A stretch of 64,000 bases of DNA from Streptomyces sp. HUAS CB01 (GTDB lineage Bacteria; Actinomycetota; Actinomycetes; Streptomycetales; Streptomycetaceae). Below the pieces are notes generated by a model. It did not search any database. It worked only from the letters and a program-made list of their open reading frames with translations, and had not been told where the DNA came from. Positions 38,501 through 49,460 of this stretch are shown piece by piece. The stretch's first letter is position 1, and every line of letters starts with the position of its first letter. The translations under genes were made by a program, and so were the position numbers. The DNA is taken from the NCBI RefSeq assembly GCF_030406905.1, contig NZ_CP129137.1:7781501-7845500 (forward strand), in the 5' to 3' direction.

Positions 38501-38911
38501 CGGCTCGGAGGAGCCCAGCACCGGCACCCCGGCGGCGCGGGCCGCTGCGACGGCCCGGGCCTTGTTCCCGGTCAGTTCGAGGGTGTCCGCGCTCGGCCCG
38601 ACGAAGGTGATGCCCGCCTCCTCGCAGGCGCGGGCCAGTTCCGGATTCTCGGACAGGAACCCGTAGCCCGGGTAGACGGCGTCCGCCCCGGCCCGGCGCG
38701 CGGCGCCGACGACCTCCTCGACGGAGAGGTAGGCCCGCACCGGGTGCCCCTGCTCACCGATCTCGTAGGCCTCGTCGGCCTTCAGCCGGTGCAGCGAGTT
38801 GCGGTCCTCGTACGGGAAGACGGCGACGGTGCGCGCCCCCAGCTCGTAGCCGGCGCGGAACGCGCGAATCGCAATCTCGCCGCGGTTGGCGACCAGCACC
38901 TTGCGGAACAT
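35537..38911 (-). CDS. pyc: Pyruvate carboxylase
   Basis: A 1124-residue biotin enzyme that carboxylates pyruvate to oxaloacetate, refilling the TCA cycle. The order is biotin carboxylase (residues 1-450, with GGGGRGMRRV ATP loop), carboxyltransferase TIM barrel (about 520-800, with DTTFRDAHQSLLATR and the metal site HLHTHDTAG), conserved PYC domain, and the biotinyl domain with acceptor Lys1090 in EAMKME. Length is normal for single-chain PYC. ATG 38911 is chosen; the frame extends 16 codons further without similarity. Single-gene transcript. Confidence 0.96.
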   Translation of the reverse strand: MFRKVLVANRGEIAIRAFRAGYELGARTVAVFPYEDRNSLHRLKADEAYEIGEQGHPVRAYLSVEEVVGAARRAGADAVYPGYGFLSENPELARACEEAGITFVGPSADTLELTGNKARAVAAARAAGVPVLGSSEPSTDVDELVRAAEDIGFPVFVKAVAGGGGRGMRRVEDPSALRESIEAASREAASAFGDPTVFLEKAVVDPRHIEVQILADGEGNVIHLFERDCSLQRRHQKVIELAPAPNLDPALRDRICADAVRFARGIGYRNAGTVEFLLDRDGNHVFIEMNPRIQVEHTVTEEVTDVDLVQAQMRIAAGETLADLGLAQETITLRGAALQCRITTEDPANGFRPDTGRISAYRSPGGSGIRLDGGTTHAGTEISAHFDSMLVKLTCRGRDFKAAISRARRAVAEFRIRGVATNIPFLQAVLDDADFQAGRVTTSFIEERPHLLTARHSADRGTKLLTYLADVTVNKPHGERPDLIDPGAKLPPLPAGEPPAGSRQRLVELGPERFARWLRESPTIGVTDTTFRDAHQSLLATRVRTKDLLAVAPTVARTLPQLLSLECWGGATYDVALRFLAEDPWERLAALREAVPNICLQMLLRGRNTVGYTPYPTEVTDAFVQEAAATGIDIFRIFDALNDVGQMRPAIEAVRETGTAVAEVALCYTSDLSDPSERLYTLDYYLRLAEEIVAAGAHVLAVKDMAGLLRAPAAATLVSALRREFDLPVHLHTHDTAGGQLATYLAAIQAGADAVDGAVASMAGTTSQPSLSAIVAATDHSPRPTGLDLQAVGDLEPYWEGVRRIYAPFEAGLASPTGRVYHHEIPGGQLSNLRTQAVALGLGDRFEDIEAMYAAADRILGRLVKVTPSSKVVGDLALHLVGAGVSPEEFEATPDRFDIPDSVIGFLRGELGTPPGGWPEPFRSKALQGRAEAKPVQELSAEDRAGLEKNRRATLNRLLFPGPTRDFDTHRQAFGDTSVLDSKDFFYGLRQSQEYGVDLEPGVRLLIELQAVGEADERGMRTVMATLNGQLRPIQVRDEAAASDVPVTEKADRSDPGHVAAPFAGVVTLAVSEGDQVEAGATVATIEAMKMEATITAPKAGQVGRLAINRIQQVEGGDLLLEIG

Positions 38912-39158
38912 CCTGGATCCCTTCAGCCTGGTGGCGACATACCCCATGGTCTCAGCCACCCCAGTCCCTACCCAGCGGTAACGTCAAGAGTCCCGTGGTG
39001 ATCGGCACACCGATACGGCGTTGCGTTGATCACGTCACCCCTCGCCGGGCCGCGCCCCAGGCCTGTCACGTGCTCCGCGACGGCCGTCCGGGCGGGTCGT
39101 GAGCCGCGGTCGGCGGGGGCGGCCCGGTCGTGGCGGTCCGGCGGGGGAGGGCGGTCAC

Positions 39159-41042
39159 TCAGCGGTCCTGCGAGAGCCGCAGCAGTTCCGCGAACGTGCC
39201 CCCGGCGTGGACCAGGTCGTCGTAACGGCCGCGCTCGGTGATGCGCCCGTCTTCGAGGACCACGATGTGGTCGGCGAGCCTCGTGTTCTCGAGGCGGTGG
39301 GTCACCACCACGGTGATGCGGTCACCGGCGATGGCCTTGATCCTCTCGAAGATCCGGTGCTCGCCACGGGGGTCCATCTGCGAGGTCGGTTCGTCCAGGA
39401 TGAGCAGCGGCGGCTGCCGGTACAGGGCCCTCGAGCAGGCCAGCCGCTGCCACTGCCCGCCGGACAGCTCGGCCCCGCCGAAGATCTCACGGGCCAGGAG
39501 TGTGTCCAGCCCGGCGGGCAGGGCCTCGACCGCCTCACGCATGCCGACCGCGTCGAGCGCCTCCCACACCGCCCCGTCGTCGAACGTCCGGGGCTGGCCC
39601 AGGGTGACGTTCTCCCGCACGCACAGCGGCCACTGGGCGAAGATCTGCGGCACGAGTCCCGTGTTCGCCCACACGGTCGCGGGGGCGACCTCGGCGAGAT
39701 CCGCGCCGTTCCAGGTCACCCTGCCCTTGTCGGGCAGGGTGATCCCGGTCAGCAATCGCGTGAGGGTCGACTTGCCGGAGCCGTTCACGCCTACGATGGC
39801 GAGGATCTCGCCGCGTCGCAGCGTCAGCGAGACACCGTCGACCGCGGGCTCCTCCTTGCCCGGGTACCGGTAGCCGACCTCCTCGAGCCGGATCTCCTCG
39901 ACCGGCCCGCAGACCGCGAGATCACCGCGCTCGGGGGCGCGCGCCGCAGCGTCGTCGAGGAACGTCTGCATGTCACCCAGGTACAGGCTGGTGTGGAACA
40001 CCGCGGCGCCGTTGACGACGACCTGGGACAGTGCCGCCAGCGTCGTCTGGACGGCGACGACCGCCGTCGCGGCCACCGCGGGCCCGATCCTGCCGGTCAC
40101 GGCCAGCCAGGCCAGCACCGCCCAGGTGACGACCAGGAACACACCGCCCGCCAGCGAGGACAGCAGCGCGATCCGCAGCGTCCTCGGAGCGGCCGCCACC
40201 GTCCTGCGGTCGCACCGATCGGACAGCGACCGGTACCAGAACAGCAGGTAGTCGGTCATCGAGTTCGCGCGGACCTCGTCCGCGTACTTGGGCATCGTCG
40301 CCCACCAGCGCATCATCCCGCGCACATTGCGGTCCGCGACGTTGCGGTAGTGGATCTCGTAGTCGACACGGGCCGTGAGGACGGCGCCCGCACCGGCGGG
40401 CAGGACGGCCAGGAGCAGCAGCGGCAGCATCAGGAGGTTCAGCACCGACAGCACGCCGCAGGCGGTGACCATGCGGATCAGCGCGGACAGGAACCGCTGT
40501 GCGTCGGCGACCATCACCTGCGTGCGGATCACCCCCATCTCCGCCGCCTCCTGCCGGTCGGCGAAGCCGTCCACCGCGTAGGCCGCGGCCTCCACCCTGC
40601 AGACCGCCTCGACCAGAGCGGTGTCCGTCCCCGTCGTGAGGCGCGGCGTGAGGCGCCGCTCGGCATAGGTGGCCACCGCCCCCGAGACCCTCGCCGCCGC
40701 GGCGGCGGCCGCCACGACGACCAGCGCCGGCAGAGCCTCGCGCAGCCGCTCGCCCACCGACCCGGCACCGAGGACCGGTTCCATCGCCCGCGCGGTCGCG
40801 GCGAGCAGCACGGCGGCGGACACGCCCGTCACCACCTGGCAGCCGACGAGGAGTTGCACCGCGCGCCGGTCGGTGCGCCACGAGAGCCGGGCGATACGTC
40901 CCAGCACGGAGGGGATCCGCGCGCACATCCCCCGGAAGGACACCTGGGCGAGCGGATTGACCGAGTACTGCCCGCTGTAGGTGATCTCCGCCGGTGGCGG
41001 TGGCGGCGGGACGGTACGAGAACGGGTGGTCGCGGAAGTCAA
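39159..41042 (-). CDS. ABC transporter, fused permease-ATPase
   Basis: A 627-residue half-transporter of the exporter type. Residues 65-340 are the six-helix membrane domain. The ATPase (about 375-627) has Walker A GVNGSGKST, a signature GGAELSGGQWQRLA, Walker B LLILDEPTSQMD and H-loop VVVTHRL. The first 40 residues are Pro-rich. It starts at TTG 41042, with AGGGGGA 6 bases upstream. Similar solo transporters often export peptides or lipids in Streptomyces. No biosynthetic genes adjoin it; the RiPP operon is 8 kb away with its own MFS exporter. Confidence 0.88.
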   Translation of the reverse strand: MTSATTRSRTVPPPPPPAEITYSGQYSVNPLAQVSFRGMCARIPSVLGRIARLSWRTDRRAVQLLVGCQVVTGVSAAVLLAATARAMEPVLGAGSVGERLREALPALVVVAAAAAAARVSGAVATYAERRLTPRLTTGTDTALVEAVCRVEAAAYAVDGFADRQEAAEMGVIRTQVMVADAQRFLSALIRMVTACGVLSVLNLLMLPLLLLAVLPAGAGAVLTARVDYEIHYRNVADRNVRGMMRWWATMPKYADEVRANSMTDYLLFWYRSLSDRCDRRTVAAAPRTLRIALLSSLAGGVFLVVTWAVLAWLAVTGRIGPAVAATAVVAVQTTLAALSQVVVNGAAVFHTSLYLGDMQTFLDDAAARAPERGDLAVCGPVEEIRLEEVGYRYPGKEEPAVDGVSLTLRRGEILAIVGVNGSGKSTLTRLLTGITLPDKGRVTWNGADLAEVAPATVWANTGLVPQIFAQWPLCVRENVTLGQPRTFDDGAVWEALDAVGMREAVEALPAGLDTLLAREIFGGAELSGGQWQRLACSRALYRQPPLLILDEPTSQMDPRGEHRIFERIKAIAGDRITVVVTHRLENTRLADHIVVLEDGRITERGRYDDLVHAGGTFAELLRLSQDR

Positions 41043-41422
41043 CTGGTCCCCCTTGCCGGTCGCCTGGTGTGCGGTCTCGCCCAGGTCAACGAGGGGGAGC
41101 GGTTATCGAACACATATTTTTCGGACGCGACGGAAACCGCATGACCGAGCGAAATCCGGACGTTGGTGGATGCACCCACCCGTAGCGCGCGGGCGCCGCG
41201 ACCGGAGACGGGATTGGCCGAAACGCCGTGGCCGATACGGATGTGACGGGTGGGTTTTGCGGACATCTGCCGACCCGGCCGTGTGGATGTGCCGACCGGC
41301 CGGGCGGGTCCGCGCACCGGGCCGGGCGGGTCCGCGCACCGGGCCGGCGCCTGTGCGAACCCTGCCGGAACGGCGAACGGCGCCCCCCACGTCCCGAGGG
41401 GTGCGCCGTCCGCAGCCGTCAG
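41043..41422. other. Intergenic stretch with promoter region and a 22-bp tandem repeat
   Basis: Between the ABC transporter start and the katG terminator. An AT-rich patch at 41104-41122 (ACACATATTTTTCGG) probably holds the transporter promoter. Positions 41301-41344 are two identical 22-bp copies beginning CGGGCGGGTCCGCGC. No gene seen. Confidence 0.6.
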
Positions 41423-41458
41423 GCGTCCGGGCCCGCCGTCGCCGGCGGGCCCGGACGC
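41423..41458 (-). terminator. katG terminator
   Basis: A perfect 16-bp GC-rich stem (41423-41438 with 41443-41458) with a TCGC tetraloop, just past the katG stop codon. Confidence 0.88.
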
Positions 41459-41463
41459 CGCGA

Positions 41464-43719
<2,256 letters not shown>

Positions 43720-43809
43720 TCACGTGCTCAGGAACTGCGGGCGGTCGTACTGTCGGGGCGCGTCCTGCCGTGCTGAACTCCTCCGCACCCTTGGCTGTCG
43801 CCGGAACCG

Positions 43810-43837
43810 ATCCTACGATGGACACAGTCCAGGTCAA
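43810..43837 (-). promoter_or_regulatory. Candidate katG promoter with overlapping operator dyad
   Basis: On the minus strand TTGACC (43837-43832) and TAGGAT (43815-43810) are 16 bases apart. The spacer contains the perfect inverted repeat TGGAC-N3-GTCCA (43819-43831), ideally placed for a repressor to block RNA polymerase. The Fur-family protein encoded next door is the obvious candidate; binding is inferred. Confidence 0.6.
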
Positions 43838-43924
43838 GAAGCTCGCCTAATCCATATCCGATCAGAATCCGGACACCCACCGTTACACTTCGGCCATCCG
43901 CCACGTACGAATAGGTGAACCGAC

Positions 43925-44335
43925 ATGAGTGACCTGCTGGAGCGGCTGCGAGGGCGTGGCTGGCGCGTGACCGCCCAGCGGCGCGTCGTCGCGGAGGTCC
44001 TCGACGGCGACCACGTACACCTCACGGCGGACGAGGTGCACGCCCGTGCGGTGCGGCGGCTTCCCGAGATCTCGCGGGCGACCGTCTACAACACGCTGGG
44101 TGAACTGGTCGCCCTCGGCGAGGTCGCCGAGGTGTCCACGGACGGTCGCGCCAAGCGCTACGACCCCAACGCACACCACCCGCACCAGCACCTGGTGTGC
44201 TCCGGCTGCGGCACGATCCGCGATGTCCGTCCGACCGGCGACCCGCTGGCCGATCTCCCGGCCGAGGAGCGGTTCGGGTTCACGGTGTTCGGGGCCGAGG
44301 TCACCTACCGCGGGCTGTGCCCGTCCTGTGGCTGA
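43925..44335 (+). CDS. Fur-family transcriptional regulator (peroxide/iron sensor type)
   Basis: A 136-residue Fur/PerR-type repressor. Residues 1-75 form the winged helix (SRATVYNTLGELVALG is the recognition region). The dimerisation domain has the His-rich metal site HHPHQHLVC and two CxxC zinc pairs (CSGC near 95 and CPSC at the end). It lies divergently 229 bp from katG, so it probably represses katG until peroxide oxidises it, like CatR/FurA in other streptomycetes (inference from context). Confidence 0.92.
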   Translation: MSDLLERLRGRGWRVTAQRRVVAEVLDGDHVHLTADEVHARAVRRLPEISRATVYNTLGELVALGEVAEVSTDGRAKRYDPNAHHPHQHLVCSGCGTIRDVRPTGDPLADLPAEERFGFTVFGAEVTYRGLCPSCG

Positions 44336-44712
44336 ATCCCGTCGATCCCGGGAACGGCGCGTGCGGGACGGCGTCGACCTGTTCCGGCGCGTTGCTGCCC
44401 GGCGCCGACTTCCGTGCCGCGCTCGACCCGCCTGCTGCCGCGCCCGCCGGTGCGGCGGGGGAGCGGTGCGAAGCAGTCCTGCTGCCGTCCGGAAGACGGC
44501 TGCGCCGCGTTGATCGGCGACGCCGGGGGCGCGTATCGCGCACAGCCGCCGCCATGGCCCGGGTGCGCACCAGGCTCCGGGCTGGTGTACGCGGCTGTGG
44601 CCGACTGCTTCAGTGGGGGGCCGGCGGCTGAGTGGGCGGCCTCGGCGCTGCACCGGGGCGGGGTCCGGTTCCCCGGGAGGCCGTCAGAGTGTCGGCGAGG
44701 CAGGCTGAATGC
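44336..44712. other. Stretch without a recognisable gene
   Basis: About 375 bp between the Fur gene and the phosphatase. No family similarity or clear hairpin seen; its right end must contain the phosphatase promoter. Confidence 0.55.
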
Positions 44713-45864
44713 ATGCTGTCGCTCTTCCGCTCATCCCCTCGGCCAGGAGCGGGCGGTCAAAGCGGGGTCCTGCTCACCCTGGCGCAGTGCGTGCCGTTCT
44801 TGATCGCGCTGGCCGTGCTGATCATCGAGCTCACACCCGCTCACTTCATCTACACCGGCCCCCTTCTCACCGCGGTGCCGGCGCTGGCGGCGGTGACGAT
44901 GGCTCCCGGGCGCACGGCCTTGGCAGTGGCTCTGGCGCTGGCGGTCAGCGTGACGACGGCCACCTACAACCAGGCATGGGGCACCCTGCAGGTCTACACC
45001 AACTTCCTGGCTCTGGCTCTGGTCTCCGTGGCCGGTTTCATCACGAGTGGCGCCGTGCGTGCGTACAGGCGGAGCGAGCTCGACCAGGTCCGCCGGATCG
45101 CCGTGGCCGCACAGGAGGTCATTCTGAGACCTGTCCCCGAGCGCCTGGGCCCGGTGCGGGCGGCCAGCCTGTGTCTCGCGGCCGGGACGGGGGCACAGGT
45201 CGGCGGGGATCTGTACGAGGCTGTTCAGACGCGTTACGGCGTCCGGATGATCGTGGGGGACGTCCGCGGCAAGGGCCTGAACGCCATGCGCGCGGTCGCG
45301 GTGGCGCTGGGCGCGTTCCGGGTGGTCGCGTACTACGAGGACGACCTCGTGGCGGTGATGAACCACTGCGCGGCCGCGCTGCGCCGGGAGGCCGCCGTGC
45401 CGGGCGCCTATCCCGAGGAAGCCCGGATGGAGGGATTCACCACCGCGCTCATCGCCCAGGTGCCGAACGACGAACCCGTGGTGCAACTGGTCAACCGCGG
45501 ACATCCGCCCCCGCTGGCACTCCACGAGGGCCGGACCCGGGCGTTGGTGCCCGCCTCGCCGCTTCCGCCCCTGGGCCTGGAGGACCTTATCGCCGCCTCT
45601 CGCGAGAAGCCGGAGAGCTACCCGTTGGTGCCGGGCGACCGTCTGCTCCTCTACACCGACGGCGTGATCGAGGCCCGCAACACCGACAACGACTTCTTCC
45701 CGCTGCCGGAGGCCATGGAGTCGATCGGCTCCAGCCCCATCCCTCAGGAGTTTCTGGAGCGACTGCACGAGGCGTTGATCCGCCATACCGGAGGCCATTT
45801 GGCGGACGATGTGGCGATGATCCTCGCCGACCGGCTGGAGGAATCCGGCACGCCGGTCGTCTGA
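44713..45864 (+). CDS. Membrane PP2C/SpoIIE-type protein phosphatase
   Basis: A 383-residue protein. The N-terminus has four or so membrane helices (about residues 18-120), and residues 150-383 are a SpoIIE/PP2C phosphatase domain. Metal-binding aspartates are visible in AQVGGDLYEA, VGDVRGKG, the LLLYTDGVIEAR stretch and LADDVAMI. Such enzymes reverse phosphorylation of anti-sigma-factor antagonists in stress signalling. ATG 44713 is chosen; GTG 44689 is possible. A damaged anti-sigma-type ATPase frame lies next to it on the other strand, suggesting a former partner-switching pair. Confidence 0.9.
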   Translation: MLSLFRSSPRPGAGGQSGVLLTLAQCVPFLIALAVLIIELTPAHFIYTGPLLTAVPALAAVTMAPGRTALAVALALAVSVTTATYNQAWGTLQVYTNFLALALVSVAGFITSGAVRAYRRSELDQVRRIAVAAQEVILRPVPERLGPVRAASLCLAAGTGAQVGGDLYEAVQTRYGVRMIVGDVRGKGLNAMRAVAVALGAFRVVAYYEDDLVAVMNHCAAALRREAAVPGAYPEEARMEGFTTALIAQVPNDEPVVQLVNRGHPPPLALHEGRTRALVPASPLPPLGLEDLIAASREKPESYPLVPGDRLLLYTDGVIEARNTDNDFFPLPEAMESIGSSPIPQEFLERLHEALIRHTGGHLADDVAMILADRLEESGTPVV

Positions 45865-46055
45865 CCATGGGGTGAACTCCTCCACGAACCCGGCGCCCGT
45901 GGCGAGGTGGACTGGTCTCGGTGCGTGATCGACGCGGTCGGCGTCCGCGCGGCAAGCGGAAGCCACGTACGGGACCACCCGACTGCCCGCGGCAAGAGCG
46001 GATCGAGTACCCACCGGATCACGGCCGCAACGGACTGCCCCTGCCGGCTGCCGCC

Positions 46056-46253
46056 GTGGCGCAGGGCGTCGGTGGCGAGCTCGGAGACCGCGAGAGCGAG
46101 TGTCTCCGCGGTCCCGGCGGCCGAGCCGGGTCCCGCTCCCTCGTCGAGGGAGCGGGCGACGTCATCAGCGCGAGCGATACCGGCGGGACCGTCGCCTTCG
46201 GCGACCACGAGGGCTCTGGGGGTCTGCGTGCGCGTCGTGTCCGTGTCGGTCAT
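46056..46253 (-). pseudogene. Fragment of an anti-sigma-factor-type ATP-binding protein
   Basis: The frame from ATG 46253 encodes about 65 residues that fit the N-terminal part of RsbW-like HATPase proteins (TLALAVSELATDALRHGG is the N box). The following sequence (from about 46030 leftwards) loses the expected G-box motifs in every frame. This suggests a frameshift or truncation. The open frame continues to 45744 without similarity and overlaps the phosphatase gene. Confidence 0.4.
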
Positions 46254-46804
<551 letters not shown>

Positions 46805-47149
46805 ATGCCCCCTGCCGGTTCCCAGCCCCTCGACAATCTCGACGATGACGCCTACCCCGCCTACACGATGGGCCGGGCCGCCGAGATGCTCGGCACCACC
46901 CCCGCTTTCCTCCGCGCCCTCGGCGAACACCGCCTGATCACCCCTTTGCGCTCCGAAGGCGGTCACCGCCGCTACTCCCGCTACCAACTGCGCATCGCCG
47001 GCCGCGCCCGTGAACTCGTCGACCACGGCACCCCCATAGAGGCCGCCTGCCGCATCATCATCCTTGAAGACCAACTCGAAGAAGCCCAGCGCATCAACGA
47101 GCAACTGCGCACCGAGAGCGGCGAGTCACAGGCGAACACCAGGGCCTGA
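46805..47149 (+). CDS. MerR-type helix-turn-helix regulator
   Basis: A 114-residue DNA-binding protein. Residues 20-90 are a MerR winged helix ([20 protein letters not shown], then [11 protein letters not shown]), followed by a helix [16 protein letters not shown] that would form the dimer coiled coil. There is no C-terminal ligand-binding domain, so it cannot sense metals like classical MerR. Streptomycetes carry several copies of this short type. ATG 46805 follows AAAGAAGAGG. Target unknown. Confidence 0.88.
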   Translation: MPPAGSQPLDNLDDDAYPAYTMGRAAEMLGTTPAFLRALGEHRLITPLRSEGGHRRYSRYQLRIAGRARELVDHGTPIEAACRIIILEDQLEEAQRINEQLRTESGESQANTRA

Positions 47150-47867
47150 TCAGAATGCCGGGGCGACAGCGGCGGCGAGCCGCGCGGATGGTGCGTGACG
47201 AGGTACTCCGGGGGCGTTCCGGACGGCATGTGCGGGTGGTGCCGGCTCCGGCCGTGGCGGTACGACGCCCGTGTTTCCCGGACCGCTCGGATTGTTCGTC
47301 ATGGTCTGTCCTCGAGCGCCGCACTCCGTGACTCTCGTCGTACTCGGCCGTGTCCGCCACCGCCACCGCCACCGCCGTCCGGGACTGCGGGGCCGGTACC
47401 GCCGATGGCGCGGTGGTGGGAACCGGGCTGCTTGGCCTGAGGGGTTCGGTGGGTTCGCCACTGGTTGCGGTGGAGGGAGCACCGGGCTCGGGCGGTGACG
47501 TTCGTGCAGGCGATGTCGGGCCGGTCGTCGACGCCGACGGCGTGGATGGCGACGTGGGTACGGACGGCGTCGTGCGGCTGCTCGCCGGCGGAGGTGTCAG
47601 CGGGGCGCCGGGGACGGGGGCCATGGGCCCCGCGAAGTACCGGGGCGCCGTGATGAGGGCCGTGACCGCACATGCCACCCCGAACCCCGTCGCCGTACGC
47701 GGCATGCGGCGACGGGGTTGTGCGGCGGATCTGCGCACAGCGGCCGGGCGTCGCGGCCAGGTGGTCGGAGGGGGTGCAGGACCATCGCGAGGGGTCGTCG
47801 GGCCGGGGTCCCGGGCCGTCCGCGCCGTCGTCGAAACGTGTGGTGAAGGCGGGATGGGTCGCGCCAC
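47094..47867 (-). CDS. Low-confidence Pro/Thr/Ser-rich open frame next to the insertion sequence
   Basis: A 257-codon frame from GTG 47867, preceded by AGGGA only 7 bases away. It has one hydrophobic segment (about residues 62-76) followed by a Pro/Thr/Ser-rich stretch, like an anchored wall-spanning protein. The last 70 residues lose coding character and overlap the MerR gene on the other strand. The IS630 element ends 13 bp upstream of the start, which would cut any promoter away. May be decayed or spurious; if it is discarded, 47150-47880 holds no gene. Confidence 0.3.
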   Translation of the reverse strand: MARPIPPSPHVSTTARTARDPGPTTPRDGPAPPPTTWPRRPAAVRRSAAQPRRRMPRTATGFGVACAVTALITAPRYFAGPMAPVPGAPLTPPPASSRTTPSVPTSPSTPSASTTGPTSPARTSPPEPGAPSTATSGEPTEPLRPSSPVPTTAPSAVPAPQSRTAVAVAVADTAEYDESHGVRRSRTDHDEQSERSGKHGRRTATAGAGTTRTCRPERPRSTSSRTIRAARRRCRPGILIRPWCSPVTRRSRCAVAR

Positions 47868-47880
47868 GGGATTGTCCCTA

Positions 47881-49003
47881 GTGTCCTGAGTCGGAGATTT
47901 GTCGTTGGTCTGGTGTGAGTTGTCCTGGACCGAAGATTCCGCCGGTTGTGCTGACTGATGCCGAGCGGGAGATGGTGCAGTCGTGGGTGCGTCGTCGTTC
48001 GAGTGCCCAGTCGTTGGCGTTGCGTTCGCGGATTGTGTTGGAGTGTGCCGAAGGGCATGCGATCGCGGAAGTCGCCCGGCGGTTACGGATCACCACGGAC
48101 ATGGTCCGCACCTGGCGGCGGCGCTTCCTCGAGCGCCGGCTGGACGGTCTGTGCGACGAACCGCGACCGGGTGTGCTACGCAAGATCACCGACGCTGATG
48201 TCGAGCGGGTGATCGTCAAGACACTCGAGGAGACACCGAAGAATGCCACTCACTGGTCGACCCGGTCCATGGCCGCGTCCACCGGTATGTCGCAGTCGGC
48301 GATCTCCCGGATCTGGCGGGCATTCGGACTCCAGCCGCACCGGGCCGAGACGTTCAAGCTGTCCAAGGACCCGCTGTTCGTGGACAAGGTCCGCGACGTG
48401 GTGGGGCTGTATCTCGATCCGCCGGAGCGGGCACTGGTCCTGTGCGTGGACGAGAAGTCCCAGATCCAGGCCTTGGACCGCTCCCAGCCGGTTCTGCCGA
48501 TGATGCCCGGGGTGCCTGAGCGCCGCAGCCGCGACTACGTGCGTGCGGGCACCACCACACTCTTCGCCGCCCTGGACACGGCAACGGGCAAGGTCATTGG
48601 CTCACTGCACCGCCGGCACCGGGCAACGGAGTTCAAGAAGTTCCTGATCAAGCTCGACCGCGAGGTGCCCCGCGAGCTCGACGTGCACCTGATCCTGGAC
48701 AACTACGTCACCCACAAGGTGCCGGCCGTCAAGAAGTGGCTGGCCGCCCATCCGCGCTTCCACCTGCACTTCACACCGACCGGATCCTCGTGGCTGAACC
48801 TGGTGGAGCGGTGGTTCGCCGAACTCACCACCAAAAAACTCCGCCGAGGCGTCCACCGCTCCGTCCAAGCCCTCGAACGCGACATCCGCACCTGGCTCGC
48901 CGACCGGAACACCAACCCACGGCCCTTCACCTGGACCAAAACAGCCGACGAAATCCTCGACAAAGTCGCAACATACTGCCGAAGAATCTCCGACTCAGGA
49001 CAC
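47881..49003 (+). mobile_element. IS630-family insertion sequence, intact
   Basis: The element is bounded by near-perfect terminal inverted repeats starting GTGTCCTGAGTCGGAGATT (left) and its complement (right). It is flanked on both sides by the dinucleotide TA (47879-47880 and 49004-49005), the target duplication of IS630/mariner elements. It carries one complete transposase gene. Identical ends and an uninterrupted gene suggest recent insertion. Confidence 0.93.
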
Positions 49004-49006
49004 TAG
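47915..49006 (+). CDS. IS630-family transposase
   Basis: A 363-residue DDE transposase. An N-terminal helix-turn-helix (residues 14-75) is followed by a Trp-rich linker. The catalytic domain has the motifs VLCVDEKSQIQAL, LILDNYVTHK and NLVERWFAEL that supply the D, D and E residues. The stop codon TAG lies across the target-site TA at the right end, so the gene extends exactly to the edge of the element. Intact, likely active. Confidence 0.95.
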   Translation: MSCPGPKIPPVVLTDAEREMVQSWVRRRSSAQSLALRSRIVLECAEGHAIAEVARRLRITTDMVRTWRRRFLERRLDGLCDEPRPGVLRKITDADVERVIVKTLEETPKNATHWSTRSMAASTGMSQSAISRIWRAFGLQPHRAETFKLSKDPLFVDKVRDVVGLYLDPPERALVLCVDEKSQIQALDRSQPVLPMMPGVPERRSRDYVRAGTTTLFAALDTATGKVIGSLHRRHRATEFKKFLIKLDREVPRELDVHLILDNYVTHKVPAVKKWLAAHPRFHLHFTPTGSSWLNLVERWFAELTTKKLRRGVHRSVQALERDIRTWLADRNTNPRPFTWTKTADEILDKVATYCRRISDSGH

Positions 49007-49275
49007 GGGGATCTTGCGTGCCGGTGGCATCAGCCATCGCCATTGCCGTCGCTTTGGGTGGGCACGCACGCAGATCCAAGCCCGCGAGGTCTCACCGTCG
49101 AACCATGCGCGAGGTCGAAGAGGCCGTGGCAGTTGCGGCGTTCACGGGCACACGACGGACGAGCCCATGGTGCCGGGGCGCATGGTGTGGACGTGGGCGC
49201 ACTTTCGGACACGGGGGCGCACAACACCCTGGGACGGATCTGGCCACTGCGAGGTCCGGTGCACGGAAAAATTCG

Positions 49276-49293
49276 CGGACTTTCGAAAGTCCG
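49276..49293. promoter_or_regulatory. Perfect 18-base palindrome upstream of the RiPP operon
   Basis: CGGACTTTCGAAAGTCCG reads the same on both strands. It is AT-richer in the middle than its surroundings and lies about 75-120 bp upstream of the candidate promoter, so it may be a regulator site. No regulator gene is present in the operon itself. Confidence 0.5.
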
Positions 49294-49368
49294 GGGAGGT
49301 GGACCCACATACGGAATGTTGCGCTTCTAAGTGTCCAGAACCGTTCCGGCCAGATCGAATTATGCCCC

Positions 49369-49397
49369 TTACCGTTGCGTGTGAGCCTCAATAGACT
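49369..49397 (+). promoter_or_regulatory. Candidate promoter of the RiPP operon
   Basis: TTACCG (49369-49374) and TAGACT (49392-49397) are separated by 17 bases, a fair match to the principal sigma factor consensus. It would give a leader of about 57 bases before the precursor ATG. Confidence 0.35.
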
Positions 49398-49460
49398 CGC
49401 TGTCGCTCACAATCGTCAGGCACCCGCCTGTCGATTCTCTCTTCCTTGGACGGAGGAATT

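Larger units (their letters stand above)
49007..49460. other. Upstream region of the RiPP operon
   Basis: About 450 bp between the insertion sequence and the precursor gene without a supported ORF. It contains a perfect 18-base palindrome (49276-49293) and a possible promoter (49369-49397), described separately. Confidence 0.6.

Noticed and set aside
39159..41042. ABC transporter as the exporter of the RiPP operon
   Set aside because: It is 8 kb away, on the other strand, with katG, fur and an insertion sequence between; the operon has its own MFS exporter.
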